Assembly: GCF_037975245.1 (NCBI RefSeq) | Contig: NC_092578.1 | Coordinates: forward strand, 13,996,321 to 14,060,320 | Direction: 5' to 3' | Length of the DNA stretch: 64,000 bases | From: Apostichopus japonicus | Lineage: Eukaryota; Echinodermata; Holothuroidea; Aspidochirotida; Stichopodidae | In this document: positions 1 through 38,996 of the stretch, piece by piece | How the letters are laid out: the number at the start of each line of letters is the position of its first letter | How positions within the stretch are numbered: the stretch's first letter is position 1 | Program-made: the position numbers and the translations under genes | The notes under the pieces: model-generated | Told to the model about the DNA's origin: nothing | The model's input: only the letters and a program-made list of their open reading frames with translations | The model's database searches: none

Positions 1-583
1 AACAGAACCCAAAACCATGAAGCGAGTCTAGAAAGATTTTTTTTTCAATGGGCCCAAATATAGCACGCTGTAAATTGATAGAAGTTTTCAAAAAGTACCA
101 TCCTAGAGGTCTTAATTTGCTCTCCAAATTATTCTCAGACATTTTTAAGGAACACACAAGATGACTGAATGTCCCAGTGGGTAAAATTTCATCAAAGGTT
201 GTAGTAAAAGCAGTTCCAGAATTTTGACCAAAGATGACCATACTTGAATATCTAGCATATTTGGGGCCAATACATCATACCTTTAAGCTGACTGTGAATA
301 ATAATGCTAAATAATAATATATGTATTTATATGGCCCATTATTACATGCATGAAAGAATATCTCAAAGGACTTTACATGGGAATATAGAAAAATCTTAAA
401 TAAATAAGTACAAATACAAGGTATATACAGAGTGCTAAAAGGTATGAAGTATATAATCAAAGCAGAATCAGACAAACACCATTGTGCCCTCAGCGCATCA
501 TTCGTGCACTGTGAGTAGTGCTTGCAGTTTCAGTGCTATGACCCTTTCGATAGGCATTTATATATGTATATCTGAGTACTCAC

Positions 584-26821
<26,238 letters not shown>

Positions 26822-27169
26822 CCTATACTCTGACTGTTAAATCAAACCTGAAAGTAGAAAAGACAAAGTTAGCTAGGGGCAATTTAGGCCGCATAATTCT
26901 TGAATGATCAAAGGGAGATGGGTGTATATAAAAATGATATCATCAAAAGATTAGTGCTCCTACAATGTCATGCCCTAGCATTTGGAAATGTTCATGTCAT
27001 ATGCATCATTTTGCAATTAAAGTTGTGGTAATTGCTTATCTTAATGCTGCAAGGGGAGGAATGTGTAGGTGGTCATGCATCATGCCTCCGATTATATCCT
27101 AAATAATGATGTTTCTTTTTTTTCATTTCATTTAATTTATTTCGTCTATACATAAGAACAATAGAACAA

Positions 27170-27350
27170 CACGCGCGTATCCAGGGGGGCGTTGGGGGCG
27201 CGCGCCCCCCGGGTAAGAAAAAGAGGAGAGAAAAAAAAGGAAAAAAGAGGGAGAAAAAAAGAGGAGGGAGGAGAGGAAGGAAGGGAAGAGAAAAAGAAGA
27301 AAGAGAGAAAAAGGAGAAAAGGAGGGAGTAGAAGATAAACGCCAAGATAC
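27170..27350. mobile_element. Truncated MITE copy with a purine-rich core
   Basis: Starts at a CGCGTATCCAGGG end as seen at 33801 and 51181, followed by the same A/G-rich core and the GCCAAGA block that the copy at 33801-34048 has. The other terminus is missing. Confidence 0.55.
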
Positions 27351-27524
27351 CGGGAAGAGAACTTGAGAGTAACAGTCATAATTACAGTGCTGATCACTAT
27401 TATATACTAGGGTAGCCAGTGACGAATCGAGGATTACGGATGGGTGTGCGCCTCACCCTTCCCCTTACACCGACCAACTCCATTTTTGACGTTTCCATTT
27501 TTCCTCTCTCACCAATGTAGATAT

Positions 27525-27996
27525 ATATATATTTACTTTGATTATTGTAACTCTTTGTTTTATGGTCTTCCCAGTTCTTCCCTTATTAAGTTAGAGCGTG
27601 TACAAAATATGGCTGCCCGTATCATCCTAAATTTGAACAATTATGACAGTATATCTTCTGCTTTTAAACTTCTCCACAGGCTTCCGATAAAGGATCGTAT
27701 CGATTTTAAAATTTTATCACTCACTTATAACTTGCTTCACGGATCTGCACCATCTTATCTGAAGGACCTTCTTAAACCACGATCAGTGAGCTACTCCATA
27801 CGATCTCATGACAGTTTGATTTTAACTACCCCCCCCCCCCCCTCGCACTCGCTGCAAGTCCCTTGGTGACCGTTCTTTTTGTGTCTGTGCCCCCAAATTG
27901 TGGAATGCACTCCCATTTTCTATTCGCAATTCAAGTACTGTAAGTTCATTTAAATCCAGTCTTAAGACTTTAATTTTCACACGTGTATATAATTAA
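27525..27996 (+). pseudogene. Non-LTR retrotransposon reverse-transcriptase C-terminal tail
   Basis: DYCNSLFYGLPSSSLIKLER, then VQNMAARIILN and LLHRLPIKDRIDFKILSLTY, is the tail that follows the RT domain in CR1/L2/jockey-type elements. A run of 14 C at about 27830 shifts the frame; after it the product resumes as GDRSFCVCAPKLWNALP and ends at TAA 27994-27996. The 5' part is gone, as is typical for a 5'-truncated copy. AATAATAATAAT near 28284 looks like the element's repeat tail. Confidence 0.8.
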
Positions 27997-28261
27997 TCTA
28001 GTTTTACTTATTATCTCATTCTTTTATGTATTTATCTCTTACTATTGTTTTATCCTTTTTTATTTTAGTGGCATGGTATGTACTGTCTTCATTTTCTCCA
28101 TCGTTAATGGATTTGTTTATCCTTTTAGGGTTCTCTGCAGTGTTTTTATGATTTTTACCACTTTCATATGATTAACATGGTTTCTTAATTTTCGTTAAGT
28201 TTTATACCTTTACTCTTTTAAGTTTGTACAGCGCCATAGCTTATGTTTTTACATATATATG

Positions 28262-28294
28262 TGCGCTTTAGAAATGTTTAAATAATAATAATAA

Positions 28295-28339
<45 letters not shown>

Positions 28340-28480
28340 ATATACCGGTACTATATATGATAACGAGTGTGTGTGTATGGACGCCTTAAATTGTACAATT
28401 GTGCTATGAAACCAACTGTGGCTGGTCTCGAACTCGACCGAGTCGTCGGCGCTTTAGAAATGTTTAAATAATAATAATAG

Positions 28481-28518
<38 letters not shown>

Positions 28519-28520
28519 TT
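28262..28520. repeat. Duplicated 3' tail (AAT)n and (TA)n tracts
   Basis: GCGCTTTAGAAATGTTTAAA then TAATAATAAT occurs at about 28262 and again at about 28449. Each copy runs into a TA microsatellite. Confidence 0.75.
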
Positions 28521-28789
28521 CTACTACTACTTATGTATATATACCACTTCCGACTTGCAATTTCCCAAGATCAGGCCCCGAAAAATCCAAGAAATCCCAA
28601 GGGCACTGTACTGTATGGATATCTAGCAATATCCGAAGCGATAGGGATGAAAATCCCAAGATCTTCCCTTAACTGAAGGCAGATAGAGAATCGAAGCCTT
28701 CAGTGTGTAATGAACTTGAAACTGTGCGTCTTTCGAAATGAAAAGAATTTGGGGCAAAGTAGCGTAACTCCTATGCCTATACCTACAAT

Positions 28790-29400
28790 ATGGATCGCTT
28801 CCTTGTCAGGGGAAAGTCTTCAGCCCCTACTTCTTCCTCAGGATGCCCATCAGATCTGGGCAAAGATTTGCCAGAGAGACCAATTTTAGCGTCATATCCG
28901 CCTACAAAATTTGGGGCAAGGCACAGATCATTCAATAAGGGGTGGTATGATCAATACCCATGGATAGAGTATTCAATCTCAACGGACCGGGTTTTTTGTT
29001 ATACCTGTAGAAACTCTGCATCAATTAGATCAATAAAAGACAGAACATTCAACATACAAGGATTTAATCAGGGAAACTCTGCAATGGAGAATTAAGGGGG
29101 AGGGTTTCGTTAAGCACAATGGGTCAGAGACTCACATTCAGGCTATGAACTTGTGGAGAGAAAGAGATATCCGAAGTCATCAGGGAAGTGGGGTTCATCA
29201 GCAACTGTGAGAAGGACAACTGGAGAAAAATAGGTACTATCTTTGCAGTATCTTTGATGTAATTAAATTTCTTGCCATGAATGAAATGGCATTTCGGGGA
29301 AATAACGAAACTGTGGGGGAATTGCAAAAGCCGGGCGATTTATACTCGGGGGAAAGTTTAAGCAACTTTTGTTATTCACTGCAGAAAGTACGGCAAATGC
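28790..29400 (+). pseudogene. hAT transposase N-terminal remnant (TTF-type zinc finger)
   Basis: The frame 28790-29095 encodes MDRFLVRGK, PPTKFGARHRSFNKGWYDQY and VFCYTCRNSA, the TTF-type zinc-finger region of ZMYM1-like hAT transposases. After a stop, related sequence goes on in other frames (NGSETHIQAMNLWRERD, then KNRYYLCSIFDVIKFLAMNE). Frameshifts and stops make it inactive. The catalytic core and dimerisation region are absent. Confidence 0.75.
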
Positions 29401-29587
29401 TATAATTGACGTGATTGAAAAGGCAGGACTGTAACCTGAAAGATTATTAGCCAATCATATGACGGAGCTAGTGTCGTGTCAGAAAGATTGGGTAATTATA
29501 TTAAATTTATTATATAAAAAATGATAAAATGACAATGAAATTACAGGATTTTCAAAAGAGAAGGGGCTGAAGACCAGTACTTATATC

Positions 29588-29826
29588 CAGTGGCGTAGCT
29601 AGACTTTTTTCCAGAGGGGCGAAATTCTCAAAATTTCCGACTTTTCACCGCGATTTTCCGAATTTTCTTCGAACTTTTTTCCAGAGGGGGCAAGACATCC
29701 AGATTTTCCTTCTAATTTTCAAGAAAAATGGGCCAAATTTGGTAAATTTTACCCCAGATTTTCCGATTTCAAAAAAAACTTCCGTCAGGGGGGATTTCCC
29801 CCTGCCCCCTCTTTCCTACGCCACTG
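29588..29826. mobile_element. hAT-type MITE with 8-bp target duplication
   Basis: Starts CAGTGGCGTAGCTAG and ends CCTACGCCACTG, flanked by CTTATATC at 29580-29587 and 29827-29834. CAG-type inverted ends and an 8-bp duplication are hallmarks of hAT elements. At 239 bp it has no coding capacity. Confidence 0.88.
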
Positions 29827-30417
29827 CTTATATCATAATTTATATCGAAAGAAACTATGTATGCATCAGACCTTTTAAACTTGTGTATTACTCTCATATA
29901 AAATCGTAGGTCCTACAGAAATGTTTCATGAGGCACTCACTATAGAAAAAGTCCGTAGGGTGAAGCAAAAACAAAATTGTGATTTGCTTTTTTATTTAAT
30001 GCTGAATCCGACTGTCAGTTGCTTAAGAATGCATATTCTGAATGCATCTCATATGCATGCATGCATTTTTTTTTTTACTATACGCATTTTTTCCGAGATA
30101 AAAATTTACTTTAGGAAGTGTCAACGATTAATTTTTGGCCAGGCTTTTGACAGTACAATAAAAAGTACAGTAGTACAATATTCTCAACCATTTTCCATGC
30201 AATGATGTTTGGTGATATAAATACAAGAGCAATCGTTGCATGTGTATCTGTAACTGCATGATATTATATGCGACTCGTTCTCGAACACATATGATGCGTT
30301 ATATTTATTCTCGTAAAATTATTTGTGACCCTCCTTGATACTATGGTGCCCCTCCGTGTAAAAAATCCTGGCTACGGGCCTGACCAGGTGGCCCCGACCA
30401 AAAGATGGCTCCCGCTA

Positions 30418-30735
30418 TACTGATGCACAGAAAAAGGTTAGGCTATACCTTTTTGGATAGGGAGGGCCGGTTTTACTGGGAAAGAAAAACTCATGCAAAG
30501 ACTGAACAAGACAATATACATATTTTCACGTGATACGGAATACGGAAGACAAAGTTTCAGCCGAAATTAGGTTTATGCTGATGCACAGAAAAAGGTTAGG
30601 CTATACCTTTTTGGATAGGGAGGGCCGGTTTTACTGCGAAAGAAAAACTCATGCAAAGACTGAACAAGACAATATACATATTTTCACGTGATACGGAATA
30701 CGGAAGACAAAGTTTCAGCCGAAATTAGGTTTATG
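30418..30735. repeat. Tandem duplication of a 158-bp unit
   Basis: CTGATGCACAGAAAAAGG through GAAATTAGGTTTATG occurs twice head to tail (starting at about 30419 and 30577) with almost no differences. Confidence 0.9.
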
Positions 30736-31929
30736 CTAAGGTTTGATTACTGTATTTGTACAGTAGTCTCCATTATACTCCATACAGTATAGGGGGGGGG
30801 GCACTTGCCCACTCCCCCTGGAAAATCACAAATTAAAAAAAAAGTTAAGCATTTGACATTTCAATGATTTCCCCCAACCGACAGTTCTCTAGTTATGTTC
30901 ATTGCATACGGCCCATAATGCATTACTGTAATTAATGAACATCGCAATCCTAAGACATGAGATCTCAAAATAACCGATGTGTAAATGCAACTTGTAAGTG
31001 TCTTTTTTCGACGATCTAGGAGTATTTTTTTGGCAAAAAAATCGCCGTGCGCTCCGCGTCAACCAATGGTGGCGCTCCGCTTAGATAGTATCAAGTGACC
31101 TACTGACCCCCCCCCCCTTGTAAACATTTCTGAGGACGCCCTTGCTTAGACCTCCTGATAGGGGCCCCTCTGGGCCAGGAGCCTGCCAGGCTCATCATTA
31201 CACCCGGGTGGAGCATTACACAATAAACAGATAATAGTTACTTATTTCAGTCTCAGAATTTTTAAAGCAAACAGCAGATATCACATCATATCGGTGAGCA
31301 TGAAAATGGCGGTTCCAGGATGAACAGCCTCAAAACTGTCGATGTGTGTAGTCATAGGAACCCAATTTGATTTGGGGACTGTAACGACTTTCCCGAAAAA
31401 TATAACCTACATTTTTCGCGCGCTCCGCGCGCGTTCAAAATGTTAATGTCAATATCATATAAGCAAGCATCGGTTATTACATTGCATGCCACCGTGTACT
31501 GTACGCAGTATACCGTTGCGCAGTATACCGCGCGGGATGCTAATGTAAACAACGGAATGTCTTATGTATATGGAGAAAAAGCATTATTAGGTCCAATTAT
31601 GTCAAATTCTCTTTTACATTAGTAATGGCGAATTAGTCGGCCAAGCTTAGAACTTCATTTTAATTATCAAGGAGATATTTTTTCAACTATTTATTTCCTT
31701 AAGCTACATCATTGCAATTTATTTTTCTTTCAGTGGGAGCCCCCCCCCCCCTGCCTTCTACGCCTATGTGTGTAGTGTTCGGTTGAAGGAAATATCTGCT
31801 ATTTTTTTCATTTCCTTCAACCAAGTTTTATAATAGCCGTTATAAGAGGGTTTAATATTTGTACACCAATAAATTAACTGTGTCTGAATTTTCGAAAATT
31901 TCCTTACCAACATTATTCATCATACTTCC

Positions 31930-32433
31930 CTCTACTCGTGTAATTTTGACCGGTCTTTTAGGGGTTGAAGGAGGTTTTTCTATATTGGTTGTCCATGTAT
32001 GACATTTTTTGTAACATTATGGGTATGTTTTGATGTGAGTTTATTCACGAGAAATGTGAATTTTCAAATTCTGAACAAATAATGGGCTTAAAAACTTCAA
32101 ATGTGGGGCTGTCTGGTATTTTGGTCCACGACGTATAGAATCACCTACAAAAGCAATGATCCATAGGACATGCGATGAGGTCAAACATGATATGTGACTG
32201 GTGAAAATCTTCAAAAACGTTATAGATGGAAAAAACTATTGGGAAATACTTGGTTCTCAGGCAAAAGTCTACATCTGGTTGGTCATTTTTAAGCCCGAGA
32301 AATGCCATTTCCGGTGATCTGGGGGGTATCAAAACCAGAAATTTTCTTGTACGCTGCGCGCCAACTGATGGTGGCGCTCCGCTTAGATAGTAATTCGCGC
32401 CCCCCGGATTAAAAAATCCTGGATACGCCCCTG
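31930..32433. mobile_element. Copy of a GC-patchy MITE family (right end present)
   Basis: Ends AAAAATCCTGGATACGCCCC then TG at 32433. Its sequence from about 31930 is the reverse complement of 51181-51640 (shared CCAAGT, GAAATG and GCGCGCC blocks). Its left terminus is not clear. Confidence 0.65.
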
Positions 32434-33800
32434 GTATACTGTATTAAAATTTCAAACCAATCCGTTTTACTATATTCATTACACATTAACCCAGATTCAG
32501 ATTTCTTAAAAACATTTCAAATGGATGAGCGAACGATCTTGCTAGTCACTGTTTTACTGCTGATGTCGTATTTGAGGCTAATCCAACATCGAAGGCATTT
32601 AATATTAGATCTTAACACCTAGGAAGGTATATGCGTAGGCTAATGTAACGTCATTATATGCTAGGCCATACGTAAGGGTTCTAGCCTTTTAGTAACTGCC
32701 GTAGCAACCGAGTCCAAAATCATCGTTTCGAAGTAATCATAAGTTACCGTTTTTTGGCCTCTTCAAAAACCTGTGAGTTTGGCGTACAATGAATTATAGT
32801 TTATTAGATTTAAGTGGACTGTCATTCAGTTTGTTCTATAGTCTCACGAACTTAACGGTGACTTTTATGCAGTGTTGGTCGAATCGGTGCGAAGAAAAAT
32901 AAAATGTGTTTACGTATAGCGTCGTTAGGTAGTGTTTCTGTTAAGAAAGGCCCGGCCTGACATTTGAACAAACACAACGTAGGTATACCTCACGCCTACT
33001 GCACGTTCAAAAATACCCGCCAAATTACAACTAGATAGAGCGAATATTATAACTTAGTCGGAAATCTCAGGTCACCATAAGTCCGCGACCGTTCACATTA
33101 CATTTATTAAGAATCCCCGAAAGAAGGATTATTCTTAAAAACGCGCGCGGACTTGAAGTATGAGTACACGAGCGTTCACACAAACATACATACATACGTA
33201 TGCAAACACACCCATACACACATACACATACACGCACACCCTCTCAAACCGATGAAAGCATCATACTTCTATGACATCGTGCAATCACCAACATAATATT
33301 GGGTTAAAATTATCACAAATTCATTTCTATGCAGAACATCTTTTTTTATTCAAAATGGTATCTTAAATGATTTGATTTAATATATGTTTATTAATATTTC
33401 CTTATTATTTTCAGTTGACTAACACTTTGAAAACCACTATGGTTACAAAGATAAAATGGTGATCATTAGATGTCATTTTGATCTTAGTAATACAGTGAAA
33501 AGCAGTGTGATGTGACAAACAATAATTCACAATGACACAGGCTGTTCTGAAGTGACCATTGACCTCAACAACTGGCTTCTTGTACTAAATGTGATACATC
33601 AAAATACTAAATATGACATCTGTCCTTGTTAAAATATTGTGATAAACAATGGTTTCCACAATTTGACCCCTGGTGAACTCAAACGAATATATGACCTAGC
33701 TCCGCCCACAACATAAGGTTCAATATCACAATATTGGGACTACTAGCCCCCTTCATCATCTACAAGACTGGATGGTGAATGCCAGCTGAACATACACTCT
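32434..33800. other. No gene recognised; short CA-rich tract
   Basis: Unique-looking sequence with a CA/CATA-rich tract at about 33172-33242. No coding or RNA signal found. Confidence 0.55.
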
Positions 33801-34048
33801 CAGGCGCGTATCCAGGGAGAGGCGATGGGGCGTACGCCCCGCGGGTAAGAAAAGAGAAGAAAGGGGAAAAGAGGGGGGAAAAGAGGAGGAAGGAGAGGAA
33901 GAAAGGGAAAAGAAAAAGAAAAAAGAGAGAAAAAGTAGAAAGGGAGAAAAGGAGGGAGCAGAAGAAAAACGCCAAGACATCGCCATTGAGATGGTGGCGC
34001 GATAGTATTTTGCGCCCCCCGGGTTAGAAAATCCTGGATACGCCCCTG
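33801..34048. mobile_element. MITE with CAGGCGCGTATCCAGG / CCTGGATACGCCCCTG ends
   Basis: A 248-bp element with inverted ends and a purine-only core of about 130 bases. Related to the copies at 27170, 31930 and 51181. No matching target duplication seen. Confidence 0.75.
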
Positions 34049-34297
34049 AACAAAGTGGTATATAAACAGGACACTAGAGAAACAATAGTAGTTTATCGAG
34101 CTGGTGACCAAAAAATAACAAATAACAATGAAAGAAGGTAACAATTAAGAGTAGAGAAAAATAAACATGAGATAATCAATACTCAGTCAGCGTAGTTTTC
34201 AATTAGGTGGGCTTTAAGTTTGCGTTTAACGTTACATAAGTTTTAACAGTTTTTATATCATTTGGAAGCACTTTCCAGGTTTTATAGCAGTAGTTGT

Positions 34298-35112
34298 TCA
34301 AGAGTAATTTACCGTGTTTCGAGTGATATCTGCTAACAGAAAAATGGGTATTATACCTCGTACTGTTACGAATATACGCGGAATTACAGGGATTAACAAT
34401 ATCACTAAAGACACGGGGAGAATATTGTTGATATAATTATAAATAAAAAAACACATCTTGAGAACATGAATGTCACTGACCTTATAGAATACCAAGGTCT
34501 GTGTGCAAAGTACTGGTAGGATAACGTCGATGTTTAAAAGTAATGGTTTTAACATTCTATTTTGGAGGATTTGTAAAGGCTTAAGTATGGTAGCTTTAGC
34601 CATGCCATAAATTTCAGCACCGTAAGAAATCTTTGAACAAACCAGTGAATAGTAAAGCTGAATAGCTACAGAGGGAGTGAGCGAATCCCTGAGGCGATAG
34701 AAAATGCCATTAAACTTAACAAGACTATTACAAAGGTCATCAATATGTTGCTTGAATGACAATTTATCATCAATCATAAGGCCAAGATATTTGATGCAAT
34801 CTGTTTTACGAATATTAGTATTATTCAAAACAAAATGCTCTGGACACGAATGAGAAACATTATCTTTGGCATGAAAAATAGTAAAGTTAGTTTTCCCAAT
34901 ATGCAAGGTAAGTCTGTTGGCATCAAATCATTTCTTGAGACTGCTTAACGTTGATTGTGCTTTAAGCACGATATTGGTACAGTTTTTGTCGTGGACAAAA
35001 ATTGTTTGTGTCATCAGCAAAAAGTCTTAAGGACTCGTCAGGTACAACATTTTTAATATCGTTTACATAGATTAAGAATAACAGCGGTCCTAAAACAGAA
35101 CCTGGGCATGGA
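34298..35112 (-). pseudogene. Non-LTR retrotransposon reverse-transcriptase fragment
   Basis: Reading leftwards from about 35112: GSVLGPLLFLIYVNDI and then LRLFADDT, the RT palm with the catalytic A-D-D box. After a frameshift comes the frame 34906-34298 with IRKTDCIKYLGLMIDDKLSF and LVCSKISYGAEIYG, the RT thumb and tail of jockey/CR1-type elements. The 5' part with the endonuclease is missing and the frame is broken. Confidence 0.8.
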
Positions 35113-35285
35113 AGCTAGGGTGTGTCAATTTTAATGCCACTGAACATAAATTTGCCTGACTCTCAATAATAAATGCATATCTGTCCCCTCTATCCCACAC
35201 CAATAGCTATACGTCAGGGTCCCCATACAAAACTCATTCAGTGAAAAATATATAGGCCTAGTATCCAAGTCTTAAAATTTGCTTG

Positions 35286-37143
35286 TGGAAAATATTGTTC
35301 ACTCTGTTATAGTATTACCGTAACGATGAATTTCGTATAATACAGAAACTGTATAATAAAGAAACTGTAACTTACTATATTCGCGGCGGTGGTAAGTATC
35401 ACTGTATGCTGTATTCTGCTCGAAGGGTTAGCCTAATGTTAGTTATTACTTTTTAAGGCATGGGCTAATTAGTTAATGTGCCTATTAAATCACTGTTGAA
35501 TCCATACGTCGAAAGTAAAGAATATTTGGCCTATGAGTTACAGTATACTGGTATTCTTAGAAAAGCGGGTTATGTATAGTTTATAGTTTTCATGGGTCAT
35601 TGCGCACATACAGCGCACCTGTGTTCCGCAATGCCATGCGGTAACAAAACAAAATGCTGCAGGCACTGGTGGTGTTTTCAAGTTTAATTTATAACCACTG
35701 AAGTTGACCACCACGTACTTCCTCATGAGGACTCTATAGACTTCATGGACTCATTACCATTTGCAAATTTGGACGCTTTTGTATTTTCTAGGGTTTTGGG
35801 TAACATACTTCCTTATTAAATGATATTTTTGTGAGCAGGAGCTTAACCTTTCACATGATGATAATGATATTTCACCCATTAATCTTAATTCAACTTTATA
35901 TTGATCAGACGTAAAGTGATTTAAATACCGGTAATTTATTTTATAATTCCCTAAGTCCTTTTTCTTTGCTTCATGTAAATGCCCGTAGGTTATCAAGAAA
36001 TGTTGATGACATAAATGAAATTTTGATTTCTTCTTCAAGTAATTTTACTGCCTTAGCAATTACGGAAACCTGGCTTCATCCTGATTCAAACCTTTGCTCA
36101 ATTCAAATTCCAAATTATACTTTCATTCACAGGGACAGGAGTGTTAAACGTGGAGGGGAGTTGGTTTTTATATTAATAAAGTAATACCTTTTGTAATTAG
36201 AAACGATCTTTTATCAAACCCTCTGTTATTTGAATTCATGTTTGTTGAGGTTTAACTCAACAATAAAACTTTTATCTTGGGATTTATTTATTAACCCTCT
36301 GATGTCTCAATAGCTGCATTTTATGATGAATTATCTGATATTTTGCAAAACATACAAAAATGAAAAGAAAACTTGCTATCTTACAGGTAATTTTAATATT
36401 GATCTATTGAATGCATGAATATTTGCCTCATATTTCACATTTTCTTGATTTAATTGTTTTCTCATTCATATTTACCATTAATATCAAAATCAACAAGGAT
36501 TACAGCCACATCTTCATCACTCATTGAAAATATGTTTTGTTATGATTCTATTGTTAATTCAAAATTTGGCATTCTATAATCTGACATTAGCGACCACTTA
36601 CTAATATTTTGTTATTGGGATTTATACAATACTCTCAATCATCCTCATTTAAGCTATTGTAATCTAGTTCGGGGAAATGCTCACACTTCTCATCTAAATC
36701 AATTATTCATACTCCAGAAAAAAGCTGTTCGTTTAATCACCCAATCAAGTTTAAGAGCACATCATTCATCTCCTCTTTTGCTACCGGATTAGGTATCCTT
36801 AATATTTTTGACATCCACAGACACCATTGCGCTATATTCATTCTTAAATTTGTTAAGCAACTGTTACCAGATATTTTCTCAAATTTGTTTTCCTTCACTC
36901 ATAATACGCATTCCCACAATACCAGGTCCTTCCAAAACCTTGATAGTATAGGCATATCCGTCCCTTCTACCCACACCTATAGCTATACTGCAGGGCGCCA
37001 TACATAACAACACTCATTAACTACGTTCATCCACTGGATATCTTACTTGGGGCAGGGAGTTGTTATGGAACAACTTCCTGCCTGGGGTAACAGTTAAAGG
37101 CCAACGGTATTGGATAGCCTACCGATAGACAGACTCTATAACT
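35286..37143 (+). mobile_element. Internally deleted non-LTR element, array copy 1
   Basis: Contains an APE-type endonuclease part (35966-36184: LHVNARRLSRN, LAITETWLHPDS, YTFIHRDRSVKRGG). Further on is the tail that normally follows the RT domain (ILQKKAV region, about 36640-36960). The RT itself is absent. Sequence from about 35165 to 35250 matches the 3' end of the unit, so part of a preceding copy lies before it. Stops and frameshifts break the frame. Confidence 0.75.
37053..37080. repeat. Copy 4 of the CAGGGAGTT palindrome
   Basis: CAGGGAGTTGTTATGGAACA then ACTTCCTG, arms of 12 bases around ATGG. Located at the end of array copy 1. Confidence 0.75.
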
Positions 37144-38996
37144 GGAAAATATTGTTCACTTTCTCTGTTATAGTCTTACCGTAACGATGTATTTCGTATA
37201 ATACAGAAACTGTATAATAAAGAAACTGTAACTTACTATTCGCGGCGGTGGTAAGTATCACTGTATGCTGTATTCTGTTCGAAGGGTTAGCCTAATGTTA
37301 GTGGTCCCTCTTTAACTGGCATGGGCTAATTAGTTAAAAGGCCTATTAAATCACTGTGAATACATACGTCGAAAGTAAAGAACATTCGGCCTATGAGTAA
37401 CAGTATACTGGTATTCTTGGAAAAAGCGGGTTATGTATAGTTTAGTTTCCATGGGTCAGTGCGCACATACAGCGCACCTGTGTTCCGCAATGCCATGCGG
37501 TCACAACAAAAAAATATTGCAAGCACTGGTGGTGTTTTCAAGTTTAATTTATAACCACTGAAGTTGACCACCACGTACTTCCTCATGAGGACTGTATCGA
37601 CTTCATGGACTCATTTACCATTTGCAAATTTGAACGCTTTTGCGATTCTAGGATTTTGGGTAACATACTTCCTTATTAAATGATATTTTGTTGTGAGCAG
37701 GAGCTTAACCTTTCACATGATGATAATGATATTTCACCCATTAATCTTAATTCAACTTTATATTGATCAGACGTAAGTGATTTAAATACCGGTAATTTAT
37801 TTCATAATTCACTAAGTACTTTTTCTTTGCTTCATGTAAATGCCCGTAGGTTATCAAGAAATGTTGATGCCATAAATGAAATTTTGATTTCTTCTTCAAG
37901 TAATTTTACTGCCTTAGCAATTACGGAAACCTGGCTTAATCCTGATTCAAACCTTTGCTCAATTCAAATTCCAAATTATACTTTCATTCACAGGGACAGG
38001 AGTGTTAAACGTGGAGGGGGAGTTGGTTTTTATATTAATAAAGTAATACATTTTGTAATTAGAAACGATCTTTTATCAAACCCTCTGTTATTTGAATTCA
38101 TGTTTGTTGAGGTTAAGTTCAACAATAAAACTGTATACCTTGGGATTTATTTATTAACCCCCTGATGTCTCAATAGCTGCATTTTATGATGAATTATCTG
38201 ATATTTTGCAAAACATACAAAAATGAAAAGAAAACTTGCTATCTTACAGGTAATTTTAATATTGATCTTTTGAAGCATGAACAATTGCCTCATATTTCAC
38301 ATTTTCTTGATTTAATTGTATTCTCATTCATATTTAACATTAATATCAAAATCAACAAGGATTACAGCCACATCTTCATCACTCATTGAAAATATATTTT
38401 GTCATGATTCTGTTGTTAATTCAAAATCTGGCATTCTGTTATCTGACATTAGCGACCACTTACCAATATTTTGTTATTGGGATTTATACAATACTCTCAT
38501 TCATCCTCATTTAAGCTATTGTAATCTAGTTCGGGGAAATGCTCACACTTCTCATCTAAATCAATTATTCATACTCCAGAAAAAAAGCTGTTCGTTTAAT
38601 CACCCAATCAAGTTTAAGCGCACATACATCTCCTCTTTTGCTACCAGATTAGGTATTCTTAATATTTTTGACATCCACAGACACCATTGCGCTATATTCA
38701 TTCTAAAATTTGTTAAGCAACTGTTACCAGATATTTTCTCAAATTTGTTTTCCTTCACTCATAATACACATTCCCACAATACCAGGTCCTTCCAAAACCT
38801 CTATAGTATAGGCATATCCGTCCCTTCTACCCACACCTATAGCTATACGTCAGGGCGCCATACATAACAACACTCATTAACTACGTTCATCCACTGAAAA
38901 TTAAGGGCAGGGAGTTGTTATGGAACAACTTCCTGCCTGGGGTAACAGTTAAAGGCCAACGGTATTGGATAGCCTACCGATAGACAGACTCTATAA
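37144..38996 (+). mobile_element. Internally deleted non-LTR element, array copy 2
   Basis: About 1.86 kb, almost the same as copy 1. Frame 37827-38165 carries the endonuclease start; 38186-38270 has CYLTGNFNIDLLKHE (the G-D/N-F-N motif); 38316-38867 joins SDISDHLPIFC (end of the endonuclease, S-D-H motif) directly to the post-RT tail (YNTLIHPHLSYCNLV). The RT-domain deletion is therefore shared by all copies and predates their amplification. Confidence 0.78.
38908..38935. repeat. Copy 5 of the CAGGGAGTT palindrome
   Basis: The same 28 bases as at 37053, at the matching place in array copy 2. Confidence 0.75.

Noticed and set aside
33756-34144. Phe/Ser-rich and Lys/Arg/Glu-rich frames
   Set aside because: Translation of the purine-rich core of a MITE.
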